Below, in pieces: positions 35,497-47,127 of a stretch of DNA of 64,000 bases. The position numbers were made by a program, and so were the translations under genes. Each line of letters opens with the position of its first letter. Within the stretch, counting starts at the first letter, position 1. Below the pieces are notes generated by a model. The model saw nothing but the letters and a program-made list of their open reading frames with translations. It had not been told where the DNA came from and did not search any database. The stretch spans positions 312,001-376,000 of the forward strand of contig JAJEKV010000231.1 of assembly GCA_021234155.1 (NCBI GenBank). The letters are read 5' to 3'. Source of the DNA: Isoetes taiwanensis (Eukaryota; Streptophyta; Lycopodiopsida; Isoetales; Isoetaceae).

Positions 35497-35545
35497 CGGA
35501 GGGGGGGAGGGAGGGGGGACGTCCCTAAGGCCCCGAAGGGGCCAA
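35497..35545 (+). other. G-rich run and adjacent perfect palindrome
   Basis: Four G-runs of 3-7 residues separated by single A's or AC (35,499-35,520) could form a G-quadruplex. They are followed by GGCCCCGAAGGGGCC (about 35,531-35,545), a hairpin with a 6-bp perfect stem. Both lie in the insertion that splits the copia element and may mark a transposon end. Confidence 0.5.
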
Positions 35546-37559
35546 ATTTTTTTTTTTGCAACACAAACCATTAACATCCAACATATAAAAACCAACAAGA
35601 TAACAACCAACACATAACAACCATTGACATTAACAACCAACACATAACTGCCATTGACATTAATTAACACAACTATTGGGTCCAACACATTTAAATTAAA
35701 ATCCCCCTTAAACCCCCTTTGGTTTGGGTGCATATTCACACGGGGGGTGACGTAGGGCAGCGAGAGGCCTCATAATTGTATTTTGTACGTACAAAATCAA
35801 CACCATATAGTATTCCGCTTGAAATCTTATAGTATTTTGCGAATATTGTTATACAGTATAGCAAATTTTGTACTTGCATACCCCACAAACGAGGAACTTT
35901 ACGTACGGTGTAGATTAAGGAATAAGGGGTGAATATGCCTATAAGTTGCAAAATGATGGAAATCTATATATATATGCTTTTCTTAAAGAGCAAGGGTCCA
36001 TAAAGTTGCAAAATGATGGAAATCTATATACATATGTAAGGATCAAGATCATTTTTGCATCATTGCTTTATACGTAGATGATAAGATCATGATTGCTAAC
36101 AATTTGGATTGTTTGAATATGTGCAAAAATATCTGGAGCAACATATTTAAAATGATCGATTTAGGAGAATTTGAAAAAAAATTGGGCATGGAAGTGCGCA
36201 GGAACAGGGATAAAAAAAAGATGATGTTAACAGAAGCAAAAAACATACAAGGTATGTTGAGCAAGTTTGGATGTAAACATATTAGTTGTCCCTTACCAGT
36301 AAACATATTAGTTGTCCCTTGCCAGTTGGACAAATGGAAAGCAACGAGTCCAACGAGTGAAGAAGAGATGGAGGAAATGGAAAAATGCCCATTCAGAGAA
36401 TTGATAGGAATACTTGAAAAACTGTTGCAGACCTGACATAGCCTATAGCATGAATTTGCCTAGTAGTTTTTCAAATAATCCTGGCAAATAGCACTGGTTT
36501 GCAACAGAAAGAGTGTTAAGATTTTTGAAGGGCACATGACATATAAGTTTAACCTAATCAAAGGAGGCCTTAAATCTGATAGCATATTTAGATGCTAACT
36601 GGAGAGGAGATCTAGATTCAAGAGAATCTACAACATGATATGCTTTTAAAACTAGCTGGAGGTTGTGTATCATGGAGAAGTAAAAAACAGGGATGCATTG
36701 CCATGCCCACTGCTGAAGCAAAGTACAATGCTGCATCTTTAGCTTCAAGTGAAATAGTACGGACAAGAAGATTGTTAGATGAATTATGCTTACTGTTCTG
36801 TACACTGATAGTTTGAGTTGTCTAGTTATCACTAAAATCCCCTTCTTCATGAACGAACAAAACATATAGAGCTAATATTCATTTTATACGTGATATGATG
36901 GCAAAATTGTTGATATCAGTTGAATATAAACATATGGAAGAACAAACAGTTGAGATTCTTACAAAAATACTACCACTTCATAGGTTTGTGAAGCTGAAGT
37001 TACAGTTAGTTGGTGATGTTGACACAAAATTCTGAGTTTCTGATAGGAGACAAAACTGTCAAAATAATTTCTACGTTACATTTAGAAGTTGAAGGTGTTG
37101 AAATGAAATTTTGAGTTCGACATTATGAGTTGAAACTGGTCCATTGACAGTTAGGTGTTCACAGGAAATCCTGATACAATCATGAAATATGGCATCAAAG
37201 TGGAATGTGAAATCAATAATTGATGCCATATTTTAGAGTACTAGGTTATGAAATGATTTATGCCTAGGGGAATTGTTGCACAAATCATATTTTATAGCAG
37301 AAGACCTATACGTGCAACAATTAATAATTGAAGGACAATGTGAAGTTAAAGAAACAATCAATTGTTAGTTGATTTCATCAATGCAACTTAACACTCTTAA
37401 TATTATATTTAGATGGTCTAGCACTTTAAGTATTAGACACCATCGAAGATCAGAATATAAAAGACCATTAAATCTATAGAGCAGTACTGTAGCAATGGTA
37501 TTGACCATGCTACTATTCATATGTTGACTACAAAGCCATTGTCACTAGCTTTAACCTTA

Positions 37560-37851
37560 CTGCTTGTATTAGTTCGAATCCGGCACCATTCGATGCCTGA
37601 TCATCCTCTGATCATAGAATAAAAGCTTAGAGATCCGTCGGCCTAGCAGAACAGATCGGATTTGTAGCTGTGCTGGCTCGAAATAGTCGAGGCCAGCTTA
37701 AATATAAACTTAGAAATATTTATATCTTTAACATGTAATTCGGCCTTCTAAAATATCATTTCGGCCTTTATCAACCATTGAATTTTATTTATGCAATATC
37801 ATAATCATTGAACCTTATTTATGCAATATTATGACATGATTTCCAACAACA
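37560..37851 (-). repeat. Putative 3' LTR (part) and polypurine tract of the minus-strand copia
   Basis: On the minus strand, just after the RNase H reading, the purine tract GAAGGAGGAG (plus-strand 37,852-37,861) is followed by TGTTGTTGGAAATC, the usual TG start of an LTR. The left end of the LTR could not be fixed and no second copy was found to the right, so the extent given is approximate. Confidence 0.5.
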
Positions 37852-37871
37852 CTCCTCCTTCATGTCATGAT

Positions 37872-39963
37872 CTAGAACTTGTATGATGCAACTTGTCTGA
37901 TATAACAATTTATTCTTTTTTTATATATTCCCAGCATATATCTGAACTTGTCAAACTTGATCTGGGGCAAAGCTTTGATTAATATATCTGCAGTTTGTTC
38001 CTGTGTTTTCACATATTCAACTGTAATAACTTTCTTAGCAACTTGCTCCCTGATGAAATGCATATGAATTTCGATATGCTTGGTTCTCTGGTGCATAATT
38101 GGATTTTTGGTGATTGCCATGCAACTTAGACTATCGCTTAATAATATAGTGGGATGATTTTGAATTAACCCTAGCTCATTGAGCAACCTCCTTGCCCATA
38201 CTATCTCCTTAGCAGCCAATGTTGTTGCAGCATACTCTGCTTCAGCAGAGGACATTGCCACACTATTTTGCTTTTTTTATTTCCAGGCAACTGAGCCTCC
38301 AGCTAGTATCAAAGTGAATCCTGATATTGATTTTCTTCGGTCCAGATTTGAAGCCCAGTCTGCATTACAATAGGCTTGGAGTTGCAAATTATTACTTGAG
38401 AAGCAAATACCCTCATTTTGAGTCCCTTTGAGAAATCTTAGTATTCGTTTTGCAGCTGTCCAATGACTCTTTCCTGGATTATTGGAATACCTGCTCAGCA
38501 AACTTACAGAGAATGCAATGTCAGGACGTATATAGTTAGCTACATACAATAGACAACCTATTAATTCTCTGTATGGAATATCCAACATTTCAGTCACTTC
38601 AACCTCTGACTTAGGACACATGTTGGCAGATATTTTGTGCCCTGTTATAAGGGGAGTAGCAGCACTATTATAACTTCCCATTCCAAACCTGTCAAGAATA
38701 TTCTAAATGTTGATTGTTTGAGTAAGAACCAGCCTTTTTTCACCTCTGTTTCTTGTTACTTCAATCCCTAAAAATCTTTTGAGCTCTCCAAGATCTGTCA
38801 TCTTAAATTTAGACTTGAGAGTTTGCTTGCAGTCATTTAGACATGTGATGTCATTAGCCACCATAATACAATCATCTACATATAATGCAATGGTGCAAAA
38901 ATTCTGTTTTTTCTTAAATAAATATATATTTTCATGACTTGCAAGTTTTTTGAATCCACTTGTTCTCAAAAAACTATCCATACACTTATACCATTCTCTA
39001 GGGAATTGCTTGAGCCCATAAACTGCCCATTTTAGTTTCCAAACCATTCTTGTACCCTGTTCAAATCCTTCTGCTTGTTGCATAAATATATCTTCTAGTT
39101 TAGCATTTAAAAATGTTGTGCTAACATCCATATCATGTATTTCTAAATCATTTGCACTTGCATATGCCAAGAGTATCCTGATCAGTGATGACTTTATCAT
39201 CCTTTAGCTGCTTCTGAGCTATAGAAATGGTGGCGATTGTTTCTACTTTCCTAATATTTTTATAGAGATAAATTCAGTAGAATTGGATATCTTGCCATAA
39301 ATTTGAGGTTTTTATTGCGAAATGTCCATTAATTTGACGAATTTAATATAATTCGGATGAAATATTATCAAATTTTTGGCGATTTTATGAAGCTTTTGAG
39401 CTTATGAATTCTAATAAACCATCGAATCCATATTTCAAAAAATGGTAAAATATAACAACTTTACGAAGTTTCACACCTTAAAGTCACCACTGATCCTGAT
39501 ACTTGCAAGTTTGACTATAGGAGAGAATGTTTCATTATAATGTAGCCCTTTTTTCTGAGAATATCCTTTTGCTACAAGTCTGGCTTTGTAAACTGTTGAC
39601 TTCCCATCAGATCCAAGCTTATTTTTAAATATCTATTTGCTGGCAACAATATTTTTCCCTTCTAGTCTCTTTGCTAGTTCATATGCATCAGTCCTGTTAA
39701 AAGCATTTAATTCTTCTTCCATAGCATGTCTCCATTTTAAAGCATCTACACTTCTGATAGTTTTGTGGTACATTTGGTTGTATGATTGCCATTATGATAG
39801 CTTCTGAATCTTCTATAGTATTCAATCTTCGACTTTTCCCTTCCTTGGACCGTCCATAATTATCTACATCAACCATAGCATCCTCCATTAGTTTTTCAGC
39901 TTCTGTTTTCCTTGATTTCCTTTGAGCTTTTTCAATATTTGTCTCTGGTGCATCTGATTCCAC
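37872..39963 (-). mobile_element. Ty1-copia pol fragment with MITE insertion
   Basis: Right to left: a lysine-rich linker (39,963-39,697); reverse transcriptase split by a MITE, with '[13 protein letters not shown]' (about 39,530) and 'MDVSTTFLNAKLEDIFMQQ', 'VYGLKQFPREWYKCM' and 'ALYVDDCIMVAND' (39,200-38,703); then a break before 'ISANMCPKSEVE', 'PYRELIGCLLYVANYIRPDI' and 'GGSVAWK' (38,681-38,277); and RNase H 'SVAMSSAEAEYAATTLAAKE' to 'QTADILIKALPQIKF' (38,270-37,872). It is better preserved than the plus-strand copia next to it but still broken by stops. Gag, protease and most of integrase are missing. Confidence 0.9.
39183..39492. mobile_element. hAT-type MITE, 310 bp, inside copia reverse transcriptase
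   Basis: The ends are CAGTGATGACTTTA and, reversed, CAGTGGTGACTTTA (13 of 14 bases). They are flanked by a perfect 8-bp duplication ATCCTGAT (39,175-39,182 and 39,493-39,500). Inverted repeats beginning CAG with 8-bp duplications fit the hAT superfamily. Without the element and one duplication the reverse-transcriptase frame reads through, so the insertion is later than the retrotransposon. The interior is AT-rich and has no gene. Confidence 0.85.
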
Positions 39964-40065
39964 AACGCCTTCGGGTTCTATTAGACGTGTGTCGAACTTC
40001 TATGGGAGGTGTGCAACTTATTGTCTAGCTTATTGTCTGTCTGAGTCATGGCTATAGTCTTTTTT

Positions 40066-40273
40066 CTGTCAAGACAGACCAAAATCTGCAAGTTGGGCCT
40101 GAATTTTCATCTAATAATATATTCTAAGGCTTCAAATCTGAGTGTAGAACCACACTACTCATGTAGATGGGACATCCCAAATGCCATCTGTCTAGTGAAC
40201 CATTCACCAAGAATTTATATAACAGAACCCATTTTAATCTTCTCTTTGCAGTAGCCAAAAAATCAATAAGGTT
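40066..40273 (-). pseudogene. Receptor-like kinase domain remnant
   Basis: Minus-strand frames give, in order, 'NLIDFLATAKRRLKW', 'YKFLVNGSLDRW', 'MAFGMSHLHE', 'VLHSDLKP' + stop + 'NILLDEN' and, after a shift, 'ADFGLS'. These match kinase subdomains V to VII of plant receptor-like kinases (hinge 'YEFMVNGSLD', catalytic-loop 'HSDLKPENILLDE', 'ADFGL'). At least two frameshifts and a stop in 200 bp show that it is dead. The HSD form of the catalytic loop is common in lectin-type and S-domain receptor kinases. Confidence 0.65.
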
Positions 40274-43200
40274 CCAGTTTTGAGTAGCTTACAATCCTTC
40301 GTAAACGTATGTAAAATTCTTGGCCTTATTGGTGGCGCATCAACATCTCCAATGACGGCATGTTGTTAAGCTAGTACGAAAGTTAATAGCCCTTCACAGC
40401 ATGTAATTGTCGAGCAACCCACAGTGCTATAGCACCTCATTCTAAGTACGTTGATCAAGGCAAAATAAGTACATGAGATAGTTACAACCTATAACACCTC
40501 AAATACCACAAAATAGAGAAATCTAGGCAATCCAATTTAGAGAGTTCGGTGTCACTATTGCCACCCTATTCGTGAACAGGATACCACTCTCCCATGGTTC
40601 TCCCAACAAGAAGCAACTAGCTATTTATTCAACAGGAGAAGAAATTGCATAAGTGAACCTTTGCTTAATCATCGCTCTCGGCACCGATTTAACATCATCA
40701 CTTGGCCTATAAAAATTATATTCTATTCTATTCATGTAACATATAAAGTTCTAGCATCGAGTTGAAAACAACATAACAATACCTTTTTCTCTAGAGTCCC
40801 ACATTTTGATCTTGTGCATCCCCAAGGCCTCTCAGATTTTACATATCTTAATGACAGCACTCTATGAGAAGGCAAACAAAATCAAGACAGAACAAACACC
40901 TATTGCAACAAATTATACAAGTTTTGTCATGTAGCATCCCCCATCCTTGCACCCTTAACCGTTAATATTTCCCGCTCCTTAAACTCCAATTCTTTTGTCA
41001 AGTCAAGATTCCCATAATGTGGGAATCTAATGTAGACTACAAGCGCTTGTTATGGACTAGTTTGGTTATGAGGAAAAAATGATCCTATTACATCCACACT
41101 ACACTACATGACAAGCAATGGCAGTACATTCTATGACGCAATATGTTTCCAATTATTCACAAAATATCATCAGCTTTAGCAGCCACAAAATTTTAGAGTG
41201 GTATTTAATATCCTCGACCACACCTACTACATAATATTCCATATTGCAGTTTGGTCTTGAACTTCCATCTTGGTTGGCAACTTCTCCTTCTCATGAACTT
41301 ATCACGGCTAAGATATACTTATAAAGATTGTTCTTACACCCTCGTTATCCATGGACTGCAAGTTATCCAAGGGTTCGTATTATCTATATGTATCATAAAT
41401 ATTCTGTTCTTTCCAAATTTTCATCAATCTACTCTATCTATTCTATCAACTTACTCATCATTTCTCAACATATTCTAGTTATATTGATCAACAATTTACA
41501 GCGCTAGTTTATGCCTTGAAGGAGGCGCTTGTAAATGCTTCAGCTTGTTATGTGTAGTCCCCGGCTACATTTGCAGATATCTTATAAAACTTTGCACAAT
41601 TCAGTAATGGATTGCTCAACCTTAGATGTATACATACACCAATTAATTTCAATCTACACTTTGGCCCATTATAGAGACTCATCAGTTTGTTTTTGAAATT
41701 GTACAATTGGTGAAGTCCTAGCCGCCAAGCTCGCAGTGGAAGAATTAACAAATTATTGCCCGAGCTCAAACCTTGATTTGGGTGTCGATTTAGGTAATGA
41801 GACCGTGGCCCATCGCTACTCTCTAGGAAGTCAAAAATTTTGGCAGTTTCCCAACTGAAAAGATACTATATTTTCATTCTTAGAAGCTTCATTGTCGTAT
41901 AGAATGACATAATGCGAGAAAAACTATTAAGATAATTTGTGTGTTTTCCATTACCTTTTATGTCGGGCTTCCCCTTTCTCCACAACTGCTCTCAAGCCAT
42001 CAAGCAAGATACACCCGAACTTAACCACAACAATTAAAGATTGAGAGACAACTCCTCGTCAAACCTCTCACACTAGATGCATATATAGCTCACAGGAAGA
42101 CTTGCATTTCCTTTAGATATTGTATAGAGCTGTGGCATCTGAGATGCATTCTATCTAATAATGTAAAGTCCCTTACAGTCACTTTGCCTGCAACCAATTG
42201 GTTGCAACTAATAAATTTAGAATGGCTTGGCATTTTGTTGCCCCAAATCAATTTTTGAAGACTAACTGCATTATATCAGCTATTGATTTTCACAACTATT
42301 GTCTAACTAGTGACTCAATATATCCAAAACCTCCTCCGAATTTGCCTATTTCATAGCCAGCCTTCAAGTATTAACTGTGCTCGAAGGTTTTATAACATGA
42401 CACCACTATATGCTCAGCAGATTGACTATTTTTTAAGTGACAAATAGTAACTAGTAAAGAATGGACTCATATATATATACAATTAATGTGCAACTATTAT
42501 AAAATGAAACAGCTTCATACCTGACGTAGCAGCTCCTGGCAAGTCCAGTTCATTACCCAATACCTGCGAAGAAAGATTATTAACTTGCCATCAGTGCCAA
42601 AGTGAACTTTGACAAATAACTTATAATGCAAAGTTTGCTTCAGTAGGATAAAATCAAATACAATTAAGGATTATTTACTATTGACATGTGTTGATTCTTC
42701 AAGAGAACCATTATAGTGTTTGAAAAGCTTCCTCAACATCTCAGTTGGAATTATTTTTAATATGCAACAAGAATTTCCGAATAATGTTTAACATGCACCT
42801 GAATAATACACAACGGGTTTTGAACACGCTACCCATGTCTTCCATCCGCTTTTTTTTTTTTTTTTTTTTTCCAATGTCTGTGTGTCGCTAAGGAATCACG
42901 CTCTATTTTTCACCTCATATCAACAAATGATAAAACCTGAAAATATTTCCAAACGAATGATCCCTTGAGGGAATAACCCACAATAAAGAATGCACATCTG
43001 TCCTTACCCAAAAACTTCTCTAGAAGGACAATGATGTTATATAGGGGTTTATAATGCTCCAAATCCCTGCATAGAAATCGTAAGTATTCCAAATGTTCTC
43101 GCTGAATGGATGATCAACAATAAAACAACAAAACAAACACAGACATACTTCTATTGTTCTTGAATGAAAGAGGCGCCTATTCTTCCAAGCTCATGAACCT

Positions 43201-43320
43201 TTAAATCATCATGACGAAGAAAGTGCACCAATCGCCACCTTCAAATGACATCCTGTTCTTGTTGAGGCTCAACCTGTCAAAAGTTCATATTGTGGGCAAT
43301 TTGTACGGATGACCCATGCA
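40274..43320. other. No recognised gene
   Basis: AT-rich sequence with short frames only. A T-run lies at about 42,849-42,870, but the flanking sequence shows no SINE head or other retro-insertion hallmark. Confidence 0.4.
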
Positions 43321-43326
43321 TATGAC

Positions 43327-45553
43327 TTATACTTCCACTCCATTACCATGTACATCATGCCACTCATGAGATGTAGCATAGATGTTGGATAATAGAGTGT
43401 ATGCTGAAGAGTCTCCACATCCCAAAGAGAGAATGCTTCCAACTGCGTTTTTTCCACGGACCAAGTCATTGAGGACCCTGGAAGAACCAAGCAAGCTTGT
43501 CCATGACATGGCTGTATGCTCAAATGGCATCTCACAAATTGTATCCTCTGCCTCTTGCAGTAGACCTGCCCGTCCAAGATAATCAATGATGCAGTGATAA
43601 TGCTCTAGAGATGGTGTAAGACTAAAGCTGCTACTTATCATGGCAAACAAATGGCTCCCAACATCTAATGCACCTGCATGGCCACATGCAGAGAGAAGGC
43701 TTATAAAGCTAATACAGTTTGGCAGGATGGCCTCCAATTGCATCTGTTGGAAAAAGTGTAATGCTTCAATGCACTTCCCATGCTGGGAAAATGCAGCAAT
43801 CAAAGCATTCCAAGACATCACACATTGCCCATTTATTCTATCAAAAACGTTTTGAGCATCCTCTAGGCTTCTACTAGTTCCATACATATTAATGAGTGCA
43901 GTTGCAATGGCAATATCAGAGTGAACACCACACACAATAACTTGAGCATGCATGTGCTTCCCATTAGTTAGTAGTGCCCAGCCGGCACATACACAAATGA
44001 TGTTCACCAACGTGACATTGTCTGGCTTGATGTGCTGCAACAACATCCACTTGTATATTTCAAATGCTTCCGTTCCCTTCCCATGTTGTTCATACGCAGT
44101 AATCATTGCATTGCAAAGTATAACGTCCTTATTAATAATTTGTTCATATATTTGTCGTGCATCTTTAAGATAACCACATTTTCCATACATGTTAACCAGT
44201 GCAGTTCCAACAATGATGTCCTTTTCAAGTCCATTCTCAACAACCAGCTCAGATATTTTCATTCCTTCCATCAAAAAATCTTTTGAAGAACAGGCTGAAA
44301 GCATGGTGGCAAAAGTAACTTTGTCTGGCAATAATTTCTGCAGTTGTATTTGTCCAAAGAGCTTCACAGCTTCCTTTCCCAACCCATGTTGAGAATAAGC
44401 TGCGATGAGTGCATTCCATGATATTAAGTTAGGTTTGGCTATTCTATCAAAAAGCATGTATGCAGTATCTAAGCTCCCACAATTTCCATACATAGCTACA
44501 AGTGTATTTGCTAAAATCAGATCTGAGTCAAGCCCACTTTCTAGAATCAAGCAATGTATCCGCTTTCCTACAACTAGATTTTCTGGTTGTGCGCATGTGT
44601 TGAGAATGCCAACAAATGTCACCTTATTTGGCATAATTCCTGTGAACTGCATCTGTTGAAAGAGTTGAATGGCTTTCTTTGCTTTACCATTTTGGCTATA
44701 AGAACTTATCATGATATTCCAGGAAACCTCATTTCGTGACAACATTGTGTCAAAAAGTGCTTGTGCTTCAATTAAGCTTCCACAGCATGCATACATATTG
44801 ACCAATGCTGTATTTACAACAATATCTGAGTTAAGCCCCTTATTCACAATGAGCTCTGTGCATTTTCCTGCCTTCAAATAAAGCCTTTTGACTAGCGCAT
44901 GCGCTTAGAATGCTTATAAAGGTTACCCTGTCCGGCACTGCACCACATCTTCCCATTTCCTCAAAATGTATGCATGCTTGTTTACAATTGCCATGCTGAG
45001 CATACGCTGCAATCATGGCATTCCATAAGATCGGGTCACGATCGGGACTCTGATTAAACATTGATTCTGCACATGCCAGTCTTCCGCATTTTCCATACAT
45101 GGTGAGCAGAGCAGTCTTAATAGCTACATCCTCTTCCAATCCACTTTTGAAAATGATGGTATGAATAAGCTTACCTTTGGCGATGGCTGCATCACTTGCA
45201 AATGCACCAAGAACGGCAATGAAACTAATTTTGTCAGGCTTTATACCATGCAATTGCATTTGCAAGAAAAGCTCAATGGCTTCCTCCTCGTCCTTATGTT
45301 GTATATATGCTGCAATCATAAGGGTCCATGAAAACACATTTTTTACATCCATCAAATAAAACTGCATCCTTGCCTGTTCCAAGTCACCACACTTACCATA
45401 CATTTGCACTACAAGATTCCCAAGGAAAACATCCTTGTAATATTTATTTTTTATGATGCTAGCATGAAGGAGCTTGCCTAAGAAGAGGTTACTTGCATTT
45501 CCACACTGCCGCAGCAAAGAGGCATGGTACCTAGAATTCATTTTGGTAGGCAT
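43327..45553 (-). pseudogene. PLS-type PPR protein, intronless, one frameshift
   Basis: The start codon is at 45,551-45,553. The first frame gives 237 codons, from 'MPTKMNSRYHASLLRQCGN' to 'ILSACASQKALFEGRKMH', where one extra base near 44,857 throws it into a stop at 44,840. The next frame (from 44,877) continues the repeat pattern for about 500 codons. Repeats include 'NLVVQMYGKCGDLEQARMQF', 'TALLTMYGKCGRLACAE', 'TALVNMYACCGSLIEAQALF', 'NTLVAMYGNCGSLDTAYMLF', 'TALVNMYGKCGYLKDARQIY' and 'TALINMYGTSRSLEDAQNVF'. It ends in an E-like region 'YTLLSNIYATSHEWHDV'. About 740 residues in all; no DYW domain. Such proteins act in mitochondria or plastids on RNA editing or processing. A single base separates it from an intact gene, so it is either a very young pseudogene or contains an assembly error. 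Confidence 0.85.
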
Positions 45554-45559
45554 TTAATA

Positions 45560-46720
45560 GACAGAAAACGAGAAACCTTCGCCTGTTGGAGCCCTCATCA
45601 GAGATTCTCTTGCTTCTTACTGTGCCGATCATGCAAGATTACAATCTCAGCATTGAAAGCTTAGCGTGGAATAAAGTCGACAAATCTGTCTGTCACCGTC
45701 GATAGGCAAAGAACTACACCACAACTTCTACTCTATATACTTACACCACTACAAAAGCATGAGACGACCACACTTGACTCTAGCATCCTTCTCTTTGTCA
45801 TTCGCTCCTCTAATTTGAGTTCTACATTGTTAGTAAAATTCATCCTTTACCAATCAGTTGAATTGGGATTCTCGCAATTGGGGTAGTGCAGTGAAGTACT
45901 CACTTGAATTGGGGATTTACACAATTAAGTATATTATATCTCTAACATGCTTCTGAAAAATCGAACCAGCTTCATTGTTGCTCTAGAAGCTTCGTCTTTT
46001 AATATAAAAAGAGGCTTGCACTGCAAACAACCGATTGGTTCGCTGATCAACCCTGGCCTGCGATAAGAAAAAATATTCTATAACGGACCGGCTAGGAGGA
46101 AATGTTCTTCGCACTTCTGCTGGACGTCAGTCTCTTGGCAAACAGTCTTCTATTTCTTATTGCTCTTATGGCCATGATCAAAACTGCAAATATGGTAGAT
46201 TTTTTGGGGACACCGACGCTATACAGGGTTTTCACTAATATCACAAAGAAATGTCTTCCAGTAATACGTTGACAAAAGCTTTGGAATGCAGTCAAAACCC
46301 TAGTTTGCAATAGCATGTCTGCTAGAAGCAGAGTAAGTTTTATTGTTTCTTAAAATCTGGTGTTTTTTTTGCTGCTTGAAACGGCTGAGCCATGATTGCT
46401 TATTATATTGTTTTGATGCACAAGAATGCTTGGAATCAGACTGGTTCTGAAGCTATCATTCTGAATTATGTATGATGCATGTAAGTTGTAATTTATTTCA
46501 GCCTAATCTAGTTCCTTCTCGTACCCTGCCATGTCTACAACTTGATTGCTTCTCATTGAAATTCTTAGGCTTTTTTACCTCAGCAGATGGCGTCTATCAT
46601 GGAGAAGGTACTGCATAGAAAAATTGAAGTTGCTCAGTTTCTCGTCTGTGCTTTCTAAACTATTTTTCGATTTGGCCCGACAGGCAATTGAATGTGGGCG
46701 AATATAGCCATAGCCTACTT
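45560..46720. other. Upstream region of the PPR gene; no other gene recognised
   Basis: This should contain the PPR promoter on the minus strand. I see no clear TATA box at a useful distance. Short frames around 46,100-46,320 have no recognisable domain. Confidence 0.35.
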
Positions 46721-46724
46721 TTTG

Positions 46725-46901
46725 TCGCAGTAAATATCGGACGCTGACATGTTATACCCACAGGCATATCCGTGGTATATCCGTGTGTTTGACATGTTAT
46801 AGCCACGCCCAAAAAAAATTACACAGCATTTTTGTGGACTTGGCGGATTTTTTGCCATTTAAGGCTGGGTATAACATGTCAGCGTCCGACATTTACCGCG
46901 A
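46725..46901. mobile_element. Foldback MITE, 177 bp
   Basis: The ends TCGCAGTAAATATCGGACGC and, reversed, TCGCGGTAAATGTCGGACGC continue into TGACATGTTATACCCA. This gives about 36-bp inverted repeats with two mismatches. Nearby ACTTTTTG (left) and ACTTTTG (right) could be a worn duplication. The short interior has no gene. Confidence 0.75.
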
Positions 46902-47098
46902 TGGCACTTTTGTTCTTGGTCTACCATCCATTCCATGTAAGTGATGCCTTTGGAATTTTGTCTGTCCCATGTGCATGTTACTAAAAGCTTCTTTGCATAA
47001 ATGTATGTTCATGTATGACAATATTTATTTCCTTTGACTATTTTTTGTAACGTGGGGTGTGTTCAAACATATGCATATGAGTACAAAGTTTAGATAAA

Positions 47099-47127
47099 CT
47101 AGTCATGGGTGCCCGGCGTTGCCGGGC
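47099..47127 (-). mobile_element. Helitron 3' terminus (minus strand)
   Basis: On the minus strand: GCCCGGC, loop AAC, GCCGGGC, 8 bp, CTAG, then T. The element therefore extends rightward from 47,099. Its 5' end was not found. The DUF616 fragment at 48.25 kb would lie inside it if it is longer than 2 kb. Confidence 0.8.

Larger units (their letters stand above)
34538..35972. mobile_element. Composite insertion splitting the copia element
   Basis: The copia word ATGCTTTTCTTAAAGAGCAA occurs before the insertion (about 34,508) and again after it (about 35,974). The reading of reverse transcriptase resumes beyond it. The second junction has a local 60-bp duplication (GTTGCAAAATGATGGAAATC at 35,945 and 36,005). 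Inside are the 57-bp tandem repeats and a G-rich block near 35,500. No inverted or direct terminal repeats are clear, so the type of insertion is unknown. Confidence 0.5.
33376..37050 (+). mobile_element. Ty1-copia retrotransposon fragment (integrase end to RNase H), interrupted
   Basis: Ordered plus-strand remnants are as follows. The integrase C-terminus is 'FLVGYDNMSKGYRIYN' (about 33,415-33,465). The start of the reverse transcriptase is 'GNKWVYKIKIGN' and 'ETFSPIVRLNSIRILLA' (34,087-34,317), then 'MVWKLKKVAYDLTQSPRQ' (about 34,437-34,490). After a ~1.43-kb insertion comes the catalytic block 'ALYVDDKIMIANN' (about 36,065-36,105) and 'LGEFEKKLGMEVRRNR'. An RNase H piece 'CIAMPTAEAKYNAASLAS' lies at about 36,695-36,750. 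Stops and shifts occur throughout. No matching LTR pair was identified. A 26-bp tandem duplication lies at about 36,272-36,324. Confidence 0.85.

Noticed and set aside
42849-42871. Long T-run as the tail of a minus-strand retroposon
   Set aside because: The sequence to its right has no Pol III boxes, no coding remnant and no target duplication.
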